DNA from: Parasponia andersonii
Taxonomy: Eukaryota > Streptophyta > Magnoliopsida > Rosales > Cannabaceae
DNA length: 64,000 bases
Reading direction: 5' to 3'
Assembly (NCBI GenBank): GCA_002914805.1
Contig: JXTB01000306.1
Location: 255,023-319,022, forward strand
In this document: positions 23,095 to 34,288 of the stretch, piece by piece
Position numbering within the stretch: the stretch's first letter is position 1
Layout: each line of letters begins with the position of its first letter
Notes under the pieces: generated by a model
The model's input: only the letters and a program-made list of their open reading frames with translations
What the model was told of the DNA's origin: nothing
Databases searched by the model: none
Program-made: the position numbers and the translations under genes

Positions 23095-23870
23095 AAGAAA
23101 AATTATGAGAACTTGTTTCTCTCTTTTCTCTATGGTGTATAGTGTATTTTCTCTCTGTGGTAAGTAGAGTATTTATAGAAGTAGTAGTAAAAACAGTGGT
23201 GGGTAAACCTAATTTTTTTCTCCCACTACATATATTAATTGCCCTATTAAAACTAATTAAATAATATATTTGGTAGTAGTAGGATTAGTGGGTAGACCTA
23301 ATTTCCAATACATGATAGTTGATATTTAATTAATTAAATAACTAGAAATAATTAATTAATTATTAGTTTTTGGGCAATTTAACAACTGCATATAAATTAT
23401 GACATAATTTAATTATTACATTATGTCATAATTTTTATGATGATGCTATGTTAATTTATAACAATTATAAATTAATTCAATTATTAATCTCACATATTAA
23501 GTTCCATTAAATTTGATTTATCAATTTAACTCTTAAATTAATGAATCAAAATTATTAGTTTCAATGTTATTCCACTATAAACTTGAAATTGCATTCTTGA
23601 ATTTATAGTATAATTCATTCAAAATAAAAACATTGAATTGTCTATTGATTTAATCATTGTATATAGATTAATTCTCCATAAATAGTTAATAATTAGAGCT
23701 AGGTAATTCTATTACCTCTCTAATTAAATCTTAGTCTTTGAATTCCATTTGATTCTTTAATGAATAATTAATTTGTGACTATCTCATAAATTTGATCGTT
23801 TTATTGTTTAAGTCCCGAATGAATTATTCAAGAGAAATATTTTACGGAGTTTTAAAAAGAAAAGAATATC
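23095..23870 (-). repeat. Copia-like LTR fragment (copy B of 3180-4721)
   Basis: It aligns with about 3273-4085 in the same orientation: 'gagaacttgtttctctctt', 'gtagtagtaggattagtgg', 'gtttttgggcaatttaac' and 'gaaattgcattcttgaattt' occur in order in both. Copy B lacks the end carrying 'tgttagggattg', so it is truncated at about 23870, just before a (GA)n tract. Confidence 0.75.
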
Positions 23871-23907
23871 CATATCTCACAAATATGGCCTCTTGAGAGC
23901 AAAATAT

Positions 23908-23932
23908 GAGAGAGAGAGAGAGAGAGAGAGAG
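23908..23932. repeat. (GA)n microsatellite
   Basis: About 12 pure GA units lie at the truncated end of LTR copy B. Confidence 0.95.
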
Positions 23933-23959
23933 CATGCAAATGTATTGCTACTGTACTAT

Positions 23960-24497
23960 CGGGCTTTGTTTGGTGGCCCAGACTAAGGGTTAGGGCTGGA
24001 CTCCTTTGTCCAGTCCCATATTTGGACCCAAGAGGGAATTGGATATAAGAGTCCGGCTCCCCCTTTTTAATTCCTTCTTATACGATTAAATTATCCTATC
24101 TAAAGGTTGGGTTAATTTAGTTCCAAGCCCAGTACTACTTATTTTGTATTTTTTTTTTTTAATAATTTTTTTAATTAATATAAATATACGTAAATATGAA
24201 TTAAATTTCAATTTTTTAACGAAAAATATATTTTATTTTTATATACCTATTTTTCATAAATAAATTATCATATTATTTTATATAATCATCATTTAAATTT
24301 ATCTTTTCTATTTTTTTGAATATTTATTTATTTATTTATGAATAAAACATTATTAGAACTACATTAAGAAAAATTGTTATATTAACTTTGTTTTAGTCCT
24401 GTGTTGTTCCAAACACAATATAGTACTAAATAACATTATTCAGTTCAATCCAGTCTAATTCTAGTTAATAATCCAATCTAATCATGCATGCCAAATG
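23960..24497. mobile_element. MITE candidate
   Basis: The ends 'gggctttgtttggtggc' and, read inverted, 'gagctcatttggcatgc' resemble each other over about 14 bases with several mismatches. The interior is AT-rich and non-coding. No target duplication is recognisable. It could instead be chance similarity in the common 'TTTGG' word. Confidence 0.3.
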
Positions 24498-25621
24498 AGC
24501 TCTTGAAGTCCTATTCCAGGCAATGGGGAGCTGATCATGTGTCCAATATTGGTTGTTTCTAAGTATTTTTAACTTTTGCCCCTCTAAACCAGAATTCTCA
24601 CCATAGAGCCCATGCTTTAATTTTAAATTTCAATTTTCCTTCAATAATTTACTCACTAATTATTCCAACTTTGATTTGAATACCAACTTTATACTGTACA
24701 TGGATATAGATGTAATATCTAATAATGCTTTCTAATTAATACCGTAAAGTTCATAATATGCAATTTCATAAACTCATAAATGTTAAATATATATATATAT
24801 ATATATAATTTAAAACGTTCTTAATTAACAAATAGATATTAATTTATAAAATAAAAAAAATAAAACTTTGGTAAAGATAATTTTGGTATATATATTTCAA
24901 TAGATACCTAATTAGATTATTTAGCTATAATTTTTAAATTGAGGAGAGTTCGATTGGTTTGTGATTCCAAACTCTTATTTTGAAATTTCATTTTAAACTT
25001 TTTGTTTAAAATTTATTGTTTTGAATGATGAATTTTGCATTTCTAAAATCTCCTTTGCTGTGTTGTTTTTGAGATCTTTAGTTTATCCTTTCCCCATATT
25101 TGAATCCTCAAAGGCCTACAACAAATTGATAGCAATGAAATTGAGTCGAGAGTTGATGATTTATAAATTGTAATAGAGCCATATATTGCAGCACCATGGG
25201 GGAACTTAATTGATGCAGTGTCGTCAGAAAGGAACATCATCACAGAAGACTGTCAGAAACTGTACCAAGAAAAAGGACTTCAATGCGTCGTTGTTGGAGA
25301 GTAATACCATCATCTGAGACTGCCAGAGACTGGGATTTTCTTCGTGTAGCAGCAGCAGAACTACAGGTGTGCCCTTGTTCAAGCGAATAGGCAAGGGAGA
25401 AATTTTGAGCCCAGCCAAAAAACGATAAAATGTTGCTTTCTGCCTTAATGAGGATTTTTCAATCACAAACCAAACAAGTTTTCTTGAGCTATTTTTATTT
25501 GCACGGATTTTAAACATGGTAGAAGTGGTTTTGAAAAAGGAACCAGATTTTGGGCATAGAAAGAGACGTATACATATTCAACCGTTTTTTCAAAATAATG
25601 TAGCAATCTAACCATAGCTAT

Positions 25622-25744
25622 GAATTCCGAAATTGCTCAATTGTATTGCAAGTAGCAACGTCGAGAGATGGGTTTTATTTAATGAAAAATTTAGAATTCC
25701 GAAATTGCTCAATTGTATTGCAAGTAGCAACATCGAGAGATTTG
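25622..25744. repeat. 51-bp direct repeat with 72-bp spacing
   Basis: 'gaattccgaaattgctcaat' through 'tcgagaga' occurs at 25622 and again at 25694, with one difference (acg/aca). About 20 bp of unique sequence separates the copies. Confidence 0.9.
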
Positions 25745-25849
25745 AACACAGGTAGCGGGAAAGTAGAGTTTATTAAAAAATAAAGTATCTAAGTAATTTT
25801 GACAATATTTGGTAGATAAGTAATATTGAAATATTAGTATTAGTTGAGG

Positions 25850-26000
25850 CACTCATTGACAAGTTTAGTTAAAAACCAAAGAATAGTTCGCTCTGTGTGC
25901 ACATCATAGTTCCGTACTTGTAAAAATCAAGCTACTTTTATTTTATACACGAAGCATGAGCGACAAATGTTTTGCTAGCTGATATGGGACTCCTAACCCT
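25850..26000. repeat. Dispersed repeat, copy 2 (partner 2128-2345)
   Basis: Ordered words shared with the first copy: 'gaggcactca', 'aaagaatagttcgct', 'tgtgtgc' and 'gatatgggact'. It lacks the GC-rich inverted motif of copy 1. Confidence 0.55.
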
Positions 26001-26559
26001 ATTTGGTATATAGTATTGGGAATGGGATTGAGATTGTTTATCCTAATCTCAAGTTTGATGCTAAATCGGCGTAAATAATCCATAATTCTAAAATAGTTTC
26101 ACATAAATAGGACAATTAATCCAATTCAAAAGTATGGAATTTGGAGCTCACATCTACTTCCGAAGACCAAAGTTAAAAGGATCTCTTATTATGAATTTTT
26201 TTTTCCTTTTTAAGATTTTTATTAATCTAAAATAAATCTATTATACATCCTAATAAAAATGAGTCTCTAGTATAATAATAATTCTAATCTAATTCAATCC
26301 TAGTCCTGCAAACTACTTTAGTTTAGCGGTTTCACGTCTTCAACACACCTCGATGGAGTTTTTGTTTCGACAAACATCCTCAAGTGTGTTTAGTACTGAT
26401 AAGTAGATCGATAAAATAAAGCTAATTGTCAAACTGATATGGTTGAAAATTTATTAACAAAAGCCAAGTCAATTTGTAAGAATATATAACTCAAAAGTTC
26501 CAAACTGAGATCCTCTTTGACGGCTAACTTGATTTTGGTTTTAGAAAAGAGAGGCCGGA

Positions 26560-26905
26560 TAATTGCAAAAAATACCCTGAAGTATGATCTTTTCGTAATT
26601 TTAACTACAACTTTTAGTTTGTAAAAAATTATACTTCTATATTTTAAAAATCTCTAAAATTGTGCTTTTTGTGTATAAATTAAGTGATTTATGCTATATG
26701 TTTTAAGTTATTTTTAATAAATATTTTGTGTTAATCAGTAAAAATAAGATATCATCAATTCAAATTCCATTTCTTATGACAAATATATTAGTCAATTAAT
26801 ATACAAAAAGTACAAATTTATAAAAATTTAAAATATTGAAGAATAATTTTGTACAAACTAAAAATTAAAGTTAAAATTGCGGAAATGTATTCAGATAACC
26901 AAAGG
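26560..26905. mobile_element. Foldback MITE of about 345 bp
   Basis: The two ends are long inverted copies of each other: the left arm 'cgtaattttaactacaac' with 'ttttagtttgtaaaaaatta' matches the reverse complement of the right arm ('gcaattttaactttaatt', 'ttttagtttgtacaaaatta') over about 100 bp with scattered changes. The interior is AT-rich without coding. Its arms are built like those of the element at 28948-29313. Confidence 0.7.
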
Positions 26906-27590
26906 AAAGGCTACTCGTATAAATATACAAATTCTAGAAGTTGTGTCGCATTTGTATGTGTATATTTAAAAGAATACTCTGATTTGTAAACTAATAATAT
27001 AAATTTCTCGGTTGGAAATTTTAATTTATGTTGCAAAAACCGATGCTCTCTCTCTCTCTCACGGGATGCTTTCACACATTAAGATACCTTATTGCATGTT
27101 TTCGGTAATAGAATTAACTTTGATAATACACAAAATGCTAAACACACTTTCATGCTATCTAAAACTCTGAGTTACACTAAAAAATGAATGTGACAATATC
27201 ATAAATATAAAAATTGCCGGGTTCTATAAGCGAAATATCAAAAATAAGGTGTATAGTATACTAATTGCATCATATAGATAGGGTCACACTACATAAGGGT
27301 GAAGAAGAGCTACGCTCCTTAAGTTGCAAATCTTCTTCCAAAAATTCGAAGTCAGAAAACATAGTATACCACACCATGTCTTTTTCTCTAACCAAGAGAA
27401 TCACATTTCATCCATTTTACATCGAACGATAAGAGAATTGCATGTCCAAGTTAATTGTTCACCTTATGAAGATAAGAAAATTATTGATACAAAAACGAGT
27501 TAGGAATTGAGTTAAACCTCAGTAAGTCTACTTTATTTTTAAGCTAGACCATGTGACTTCAATTCCTAACAAACTACCACAAGTACAAAA
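26906..27590. other. Intergenic AT-rich segment
   Basis: No gene is seen. It holds a short (CT)n run near 27045-27060 and nothing else that I can identify. Confidence 0.6.
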
Positions 27591-27860
27591 GAAGCAAGTA
27601 GCAAGAATGTCAAATTTTTAGAGACAAATACTGAAAGGTGTTAATTTACACGTATATGATGGCTGTTTCATGCTAATTTTGAAGCAAGTAGCAAGAATGT
27701 CAAATTTTTAGAGACAAATACTGAAAGGTGTTAATTTACACGTATATGATGGCTGTTTCATGCTAATTTTGAAGCAAGTAGCAAGAATGTCAAATTTTTA
27801 GAGACAAATACTGAAAGGTGTTAATTTACACGTATATGATGGCTGTTTCATGCTAATTTT
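27591..27860. repeat. Perfect 3 x 90-bp tandem repeat spanning an LTR boundary
   Basis: Units start at 27591, 27681 and 27771 with 'gaagcaagtagcaagaatg' and are identical by eye over 90 bp. The last 42 bp of each unit ('tgttaatttacacg...gctaatttt') are the first bases of the LTR that continues after 27860. The first 48 bp are flanking DNA. The repeat therefore arose by tandem amplification across the junction between flank and LTR, after insertion, and recently enough that the units have not diverged. Confidence 0.97.
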
Positions 27861-29518
27861 GTTAGTTTTTGTGTTATTCTAAGCTAATTTGATATATTTT
27901 TGTGTGCCTAAGTATTTCGGAAGTGGATGAGTGAAAAAATTTGAATTTGAGCTGAAACAGGCTGAAAATCAAAAGTTGAGCTAAAAACATGCTGAAGAGT
28001 GCTATTTTCCTGAAACCAGGTAAAATGTGGCATTCTTGCAAACTCTGTGGAAAGACCAAACGATCAGCCCTACGGTTGTAACGTCCGTACAGAATGACAT
28101 AAAAAGGGGAAGCTACTAGATATTGAGCATCGCGGCATTCCCACTCGTGAGCCACAAAGTTGGAGGCCTATTTAGCACCGACTTGATTATTTTGCCCAGG
28201 ACTCTTATTCGCACGAGATTAAACCTAATTACACACTAGACCTATTTCTCTATAAGACCCTTTACACCATATGGGAGGCTATGAAAATACACCTAAAAGC
28301 CACAAGAACATACTACAAAAACTTAGGGAGAGAGGAGGAGAGCTTGGAAGCGACAACAATATTCTTCTTTGTCCATTTTCCTTTTCTTTTCAATTCTTAT
28401 TCATTTTAGCACAATGGTTTTATAATACATTCTTATATACATGCTAGACTAGGCTCTAGGTTAAGTTAAGAGTGATTTCAAAGCCCTAAACATAAATATT
28501 ATTTGATTTTTCAAATTTTATATTATTTATTATCTATATCAAGTTGTTATTGTTCTTCCATATTTATTTGTTTAGAAGGCTTACTAGATGATCTTGATAT
28601 AATTCTATTTCTAGAGTTTGAATTACACATTTTTTATATTTGAATCCGTTAGTAGTGAAGCTATGATTAATATGATTATTTGATGTATTGATTATTGCGA
28701 AGAACAATACCTAAGTAATTCTATTGGGTAAATCTAGAGCATTTACTTAAGTAATCTAATAGGAAGAAATTGAGTATGACATTTGTCTATCTAATATACA
28801 ACTTAAGGAAAGAATGGGGTAATTGTGTGTTTGCAAATTATTTACGATTGATAACTTTCATAAATAATTAGGTATAGAATTTGGTAATTTAATTAACATA
28901 AGTGTTTAGTGGAGGAGAATAAAACCTTAACTTGTTTATTTTATGTTGGGTGAACTGTAAAAAAATATTTTGAAGTTTGAATATTCTATAATTTAAACCC
29001 TGAAATCTAGACTCTGTAAATTAATAGTATGAGATTAAGAATTTCTGAAAATTAATACTTTGGACTAACATTTTGACCGATTTTAGTAACGAAAGAACAA
29101 TAATATCATCCATTAAAACTGGATTAATCCTGATTATTCACCTAAAATTTGAAGATATTATTATATTTTATCAGTTAAAGTTATTTAAAAAGTCAAATCA
29201 GGTATTAATTTTCCAAAATTCTTAATCTCAAAATATTATTTTACAGAGTCCAAATTTTAAGGTTTAAATTGCAGAACATATGAACTTCAGGCTATTTTTT
29301 TTAGTTTATCCTTGTATGTGTTTGCACTTTATTTTCTTATTTGTTCAATTATTTGTTTTAGTTTATAAAGTTCCATAACTGTAGGATTATTAGATAATTA
29401 GTTAAATCAATTCCTTGTGGGATCGACCCGTCTTATCACTATACTAGATTATACCAAGTTACTATTTTGAGCTATGATCAGAATAGGGATGTAATTAATT
29501 TAGTGTTCTAATGACTCA
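27819..29518 (+). repeat. 5' LTR of the non-autonomous element, with foldback MITE
   Basis: It is collinear with the 3' LTR: 'gttagtttttgtgttattct', 'gctgaaacaggctgaaaatc', 'tagcaccgacttgattatttt', and the 'gaagaacaatac' and 'gaaagaatgaggt'-like words recur in order. It is interrupted at 28948-29313 by a foldback MITE absent from the 3' LTR. The minus-strand frame at 27874-28155 is not a gene. Confidence 0.85.
28948..29313. mobile_element. Foldback MITE in the 5' LTR
   Basis: Arms of about 115 bp are inverted copies: the left arm 'gactctgtaaattaatagt' and 'gagattaagaatttctgaaa' correspond to the inverted right arm ('gactctgtaaaataatat', 'gagattaagaattttggaaa'). The ends are 'gggtgaactgtaaaaaa' and, inverted, 'aaggataaactaaaaaa'. 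The paralogous position in the 3' LTR (near 31683) is empty, which defines the insert. Flanking 'tatgtt'/'tatgtgtt' may be a changed 8-9-bp target duplication, which would suit Mutator-like MITEs. Confidence 0.85.
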
Positions 29519-29915
29519 CCAAATTTTGAACCCATTGCCAGGGAATTGTCTTCTAATATTGATGCTATTAATCTTACTTTCTATTTTTCAGTTCTTTGTT
29601 TTTCTTTTCTTTTCTTTTTATTTTTGCTATTTGAGATACCTAATGATGTTTTATCAACAAGTACCTCAAATGCTTGCTACATGCAGCATCTATACGTGAC
29701 GCTTGGAGGGAAGACTACACTCATGACGACCCTCCACTTGCAAAGACTCTCCTCAAGGACATCAAAGAGATGGCAACCAGATGAAGAATGGTTAAGAAGT
29801 GCATAAATCTAGAAGATTGGGTTGAGTTAGATTAGTTTAATTAGAGTCACTTTAGGTTTATTAATCTTAGTTTAGCTTTAACAAGTAAAGTTCAAATGTG
29901 GGGTTATTGGATAGG
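29519..29915 (+). other. Internal region of the short LTR element
   Basis: The decayed primer site is at about 29522-29545 and the purine tract at about 29897-29904. The frames at 29511-29806 lie here; they have no gag, protease or RT similarity. I see no gene. Confidence 0.7.
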
Positions 29916-31884
29916 TGTTAAATTACACGTACATGATGATGACTTTTCAACGCTACTTTGTTAGTTTTGCATTATTCTAAGCTAATTTGATTTGTTTTTG
30001 TGTTTTTAGGTGTTTTGGAGGTGAATGAGTGAAAAAGAAAAAAAGTTGAATTGGAGTTGAAATAGACTGAAAATCATAAAGCTGAGCTGAAACGGGGTAG
30101 AAATCCTAAAATTGAATAAAAGTGGTATTTTTGAAAACTCCGTGGAAAGACCAAAACATCAGCGCCGCAACGCTGAACCCGTGTGCCGCAGCTTTCGTTA
30201 AGGAATGATAGAAAAAATGGGAAGCTACTAAAAACTAAGCACCACGTCGTTCCAGCTCGTGACCCGTTGTGTTGGAAGCCCATTTAGCACCAATTTTGAT
30301 TATTTTGATGACCTAAGACTCCTATTTAGTACGGGATTAAACCTAATTATGCCTTAGACCTATGTTTTTATAAATAGGGCCCTTTACACCAGAAGGGAGG
30401 TTATGAAAACACACTTAGGAGCTACAAGAACACACTAGAAACCTAGAGAGAGAAAGAGGAGGAGAGCTTGAAAGCGGCTGTAGCGTTCTTTCTTCTTTGT
30501 TTATTCATTCTAGCATGATGGTTTTGTTATTCGTTCTTATATACACGATAGATTAGACTCAATGTTAAGTTAAGGGTGATTTCAAAACCTTAGACATCGT
30601 TGTTATTTAATTTTCCAAATTTTATAGTATTGATTATCGACTTCAAGTTCTTATTTTGAAATCTTATTGTCCTTCCATATTTATTTGTTTCATGAGTATT
30701 ATCTTATTTGTTTAGGAAGCCTATTAGATGATCTTGACGTAATTCTATTGATAGGATTTGAATTACACGTTTATTATGTTTAAATCCGTTAGTAGCAAAG
30801 TTATGCTTAATATGATTGTTTGATATATTGATTCTGGTGAAGAACAATACCTTAGGTCATGTAATTATAATCTTGATCAATCTATCTCTCTTTGTTTAAT
30901 GTTTCTATTTGATAAATCTAGAGGTGGTAAAATAGGTTGAGTCGGGCCACCTCGTCTAAGAAAGCGAATCAAGCCGGATAAGCTAGCCCAGGCTCTTAAG
31001 CGGGGTGGGCTAGGCCGTACCGGCCTATTCTTGGCCCAAATTAATACTTTTTTGAAAAAATAAGATTAATATTTGTATAATTAGTTAAAAATAATATTAA
31101 TATATTATGGTTTTTTCTATTGATAAAAATTTATAAATAATTAATTAAGTTAAAAGTATATAAGTTGAATAGTTGATAAAAAAAAATTTAAAATAAAAAT
31201 TTTAAGAAAATTATTTAGAACTAGATTGAAATTTAAAAGTATGAAGAAAAAAAAGTAAGGGAAGGTGTATTTCTAAGTATTGGAAAAAATTTTATATTTA
31301 AATTTATTTAAAAACTTTCTAAAAATTTTTTTAAAAAAATATTTTTGGTTGACCAAGCTGGCAGCTCTAGATATCTAGACCCAACCCGACCTATCCCTAG
31401 GCGTGGCCAATTCTAATGAAGGCCGGGCCAGCCCATGGGCCACAACAACTGGCCACGAGCCGGCCCGTTTTGTCACCTCTAGATAAATCTAGAACCTAAT
31501 AGAAAGAAATTGGGTATGACTTTCGTCTATCTAATATATAACTTAAGGAAAGAATGAGGTATTTGTATGTTTACAAATTATCTTCAATTTATAACTTTAA
31601 TAGATAGTTAGGTATGGAATTTGATAATTGAATTAGCATGAATGTTTAATGGTGGAGAATAAAACCTTAACTTATTTATTTTATGTTTTTATATTCCATT
31701 TTCTTGTTTGTTTAATTATTAGTTTTAGTTTATAAATCCCATAACTGTAGAATTAGTAGTAAATTAGTTAGATCAATTCATCGTGAGATCAATACTTCTT
31801 ACCATTGTACTAGATTATACCAAGTTGCTAGGTTGAACTAGGACAGGATTAGAGAGGTAATTAATTTGGTGTTCTAAGGACGCA
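29916..31884 (+). repeat. 3' LTR of the non-autonomous element, with hAT-type MITE
   Basis: Collinear partner of the first LTR, interrupted at 30919-31481 by a hAT-type MITE. It lacks the foldback MITE of the 5' LTR. A minus-strand frame at 30074-30283 inside it is not a gene. Confidence 0.85.
30919..31481. mobile_element. hAT-type MITE, 563 bp, with perfect 8-bp target duplication
   Basis: The ends are 'tagaggtgg' and 'cacctcta'; inward, GC-rich subterminal stretches ('gggccacctcg', 'ggccgggccagccca', 'gccggcccgttttg') follow. Both flanks are the identical 8-mer 'gataaatc' (30911-30918 and 31482-31489), the hAT target-duplication length. The other LTR has one copy of this site ('gggtaaatctagag' near 28727) without insert. 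No transposase is encoded. Confidence 0.95.
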
Positions 31885-32385
31885 CCAGGTGCTAATGTCA
31901 GACGCTCGTGGATAGCCCATTTTCAGAATCAACGGTACTTACTAGTTGCATAAATCGTAACATTACAGTTTGACACAAATCTATACTATGAATAGTTTCA
32001 TATCTTTTTATCTATATAAATATAAAAGAGTTCACAACCCTACAATTTCTTACAACTCCTTTTATAATGGTCCATGGAGCTTGGAATCCTTTATATTTGC
32101 AACTACATATAACGATTACTCATATCAGAATGCATTAATTAGAAGAAGCAATCATAATACTTTCTTCCTTTCTTTTCTTTTTTCAATAGCAAAAAGGGGA
32201 AAAGGAAGTACAACAACTAAAAGCAGATCAACTAAACCAAAATCAGATATTTCAACTGACGAAATTGTGTTCGTCTTGAATAAATTTGGACAAGAAAAAA
32301 GGGCATATATATACATATAGACATGCCAGACTCCAAGCGATCACAAGATTGGAGTACTTGCCTGTAAAGGTGGTGAAGAAAAACT
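31885..32385. other. Region between the LTR element and the cupin gene
   Basis: The right part is expected to hold the 3' UTR of the minus-strand cupin gene. The plus-strand frame at 31970-32320 runs antisense to it and has no domain. Confidence 0.5.
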
Positions 32386-34288
32386 CTAGAAATCTTTCCA
32401 AACATTAAAGTCAGTAGCTGAGTTATTATAATTTATAATTCTGTCTTGGCATCCTAACAAAAATGCAGTCCGGATGGGATCCATGTTAATTATAGCATGA
32501 GCAGTTCCACTCGGGCTCACCGCAACAGCAACCTCATCTGCACCAATTATCACTTCCGCATAACCTTTATCTGCTTGACGGTTCTCCAGCTGCAAATAGT
32601 TCGCATGTAAAATATAAGACAAAAACATAGAAATATGTTTAAATTTTGCATTTCACAAAACAGAAAAAAGCATCTTCAGCAACAATCTGAACCTTTGGCC
32701 ATTTGAATCATGCATCGATTGGCTACTTTAAGAATCAAATGAAATATATTTTCAACTTTTCCATCAACCATTCGAGCTCTTTTTGTTTAAAATAATTTCA
32801 GTCCCTGGATATAGGGAAGTACATAGTGAAATCTAGTGGTTAGTAGCATACTACGAGTTCTGTTTTTCAAAAGAATCTTATTTCTTCTATCCATTCTTAC
32901 TTCAAATATCTTGTTGGAACTCTTTAACAATTTGATTGAACTTAAGCTTGGACGAATCCAGTATATAACTTTGGACAAGGAAATCTTCTCATACAGCTGA
33001 TCCTAAACTCAAAATAAGGCTATTGAAAGTTGCCAAAGGTAACTTGATTACCAGCTTCAAAGACTGCTTTCATATAAAGACAGCTAAATGCATAATAGTA
33101 GCAAAAACTTTCTCATACTTGCACAGTATTATCATTAATAGGAATGTTTATATGTGTGTATCAATATGTTACTACTCAACTTGATTTCCAGGATACATAT
33201 GCTATGATACTCTAATTTTGGAACTCAGAAAAGGTAAAAGGCTTACCCTAAATTTTGTTTGAGCTCCCCATAAGACAAATGTTTCATTACAAGAGTGGTG
33301 TCTGTGATTTCCCCTTAAACAACCGGGTCGGATCTCTCCAACATGAACTGAAGCACAACTCACAGCTCCACCTGCAAAAGGGGCAGGCAAACTCGGAAAA
33401 CAACTTCAGAAAAATCAAAATAAAAACAAGAGCTAAAATTGGCGTGGGCTTTGGAATTTAAAGTTAATACTCAAAAGAACTAAATGTCACGAATTCTCAT
33501 TTTCCAGACACTTAGAATTTAATTTCATTCAATTTGATACTAATTGCATTTTCTTTAACTTAAAAAGAAACAGAATATCAGTCCCAAATGGATAAAAGCA
33601 AACAAAATATTGAATCCTTGACTAAAATCAGATCAAAACTGAACAATTTAGAAAGTGTTCACAGAGTTCAAAAGGTTTGGCCCCTTTTTTTTTTTCTTGG
33701 TAAGGTTGTGAACAGTGAACCAAAACCCCCAAAAAAGCTCGATCTGAATCCCTTAATACCCAAAAATTTCAGATTTTGATAACGACCCAACATTTCCAAC
33801 TTAAAACCATAACCAACCCAAAAAGTAACAATTTTAAATTCAAAGGAAAAAAAAGAAGAGAGGGAGAACAAACCCAAGAGGCCAGAATCAAGAGCAAGAG
33901 AAATGGGGTTAACCAACCAACCCCTCTGGTCCTTAGCGACGGGAGAAGGGAATCCAGAACTGAACCGTCGAAGATTGGCCCGGGAATCGTCCACGTGGGT
34001 CCATTGGTGACGTGTCCTCTGGGGAGGGAAAGAATGAGCGGAAAAGTCGGGAGAGCGTTGGATCCGGAGAGAGAGCCAAGTGAGGAGAAGGAAGATGGAG
34101 AGAAGGAAAGGGAAGGCGTGGGGCTTCTTGAGGAAGTGGAGGAGAGATGACAAGTACAAAAGGCTCTGGTTCTGGCTGTGTTGTTGTTGTTGCTGTTGTA
34201 ACTGAATCTGAATTGGGTGCTCTGAGCTCTGGTTGTTGTTGTTGTTATTGCTTGAATTTGAATATGAGCTCCTTCTAGGGTTTGCCAT
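32386..34288 (-). CDS. Membrane-anchored cupin-fold protein, three exons
   Basis: Exons on the minus strand are 34288-33874, 33371-33247 and 32589-32386; all introns are GT-AG (502 and 657 bp) and the joined frame is 247 codons plus TAG. The N-terminus starts MANPRRSSYSNSS, with six Asn and then a Gln-rich run. A hydrophobic segment FPFLLSIFLLLTWLSL (about residues 59-74) predicts a single signal anchor, placing the rest on the lumenal or outer side. The cupin barrel follows: motif 1 GNHRHHSCNETFVLWG (His-x-His and Glu, metal ligands in this fold) spans exon 2, and motif 2 PSGTAHAIIN (last His ligand) is in exon 3. The protein ends NVWKDF. Plants have conserved uncharacterised RmlC-like cupins of this layout; substrate and reaction are unknown. 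The start is the first ATG in frame. The long overlapping minus frame at 33769-34386 is a shadow. Confidence 0.9.

Larger units (their letters stand above)
24498..26559. other. Intergenic region with small duplications
   Basis: No gene is recognised. It contains an (AT)n run near 24787-24807, a spaced duplication at 25622-25744 and the second copy of the 2128-2345 repeat at 25850-26000. The minus frames at 25043-25243 and 25224-25517 have no recognisable domain. A stretch at about 26000-26320 has MITE-like words ('gggattgagatt' and, inverted, 'aggattgaattag'). Confidence 0.5.
27819..31884 (+). mobile_element. Short non-autonomous LTR retrotransposon (Athila/Tat-type primer site)
   Basis: Two long direct repeats, 27819-29518 and 29916-31884, share start ('tgttaaattacacg' / 'tgttaatttacacg') and end ('gtgttctaa...cgcacca' / 'actcacca'). 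After the first LTR comes 'aaattttgaacccattgcc' and 'agggaattg', a decayed form of the primer-site region typical of Athila/Tat elements. A purine tract 'atgtgggg' precedes the second LTR. Only about 0.4 kb lies between the LTRs and it holds no retroviral domain, so the element depended on enzymes made elsewhere. Removing one MITE from each LTR brings them to similar lengths (about 1.3-1.4 kb). Confidence 0.82.

Noticed and set aside
26000..26325. A further MITE
   Set aside because: Weakly similar inverted words only; no convincing ends or target duplication.
27591..27860. CRISPR-like array (three identical repeats)
   Set aside because: The units are directly adjacent with no spacers, 90 bp long, and include LTR sequence; the genome is a plant.
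31970..32320. 116-codon plus-strand frame next to the cupin gene
   Set aside because: Lies antisense to the probable cupin 3' UTR and has no recognisable motif or codon-like composition.
33776..34150. 124-codon plus-strand frame
   Set aside because: Antisense to cupin exon 1 and intron 1, with no domain.
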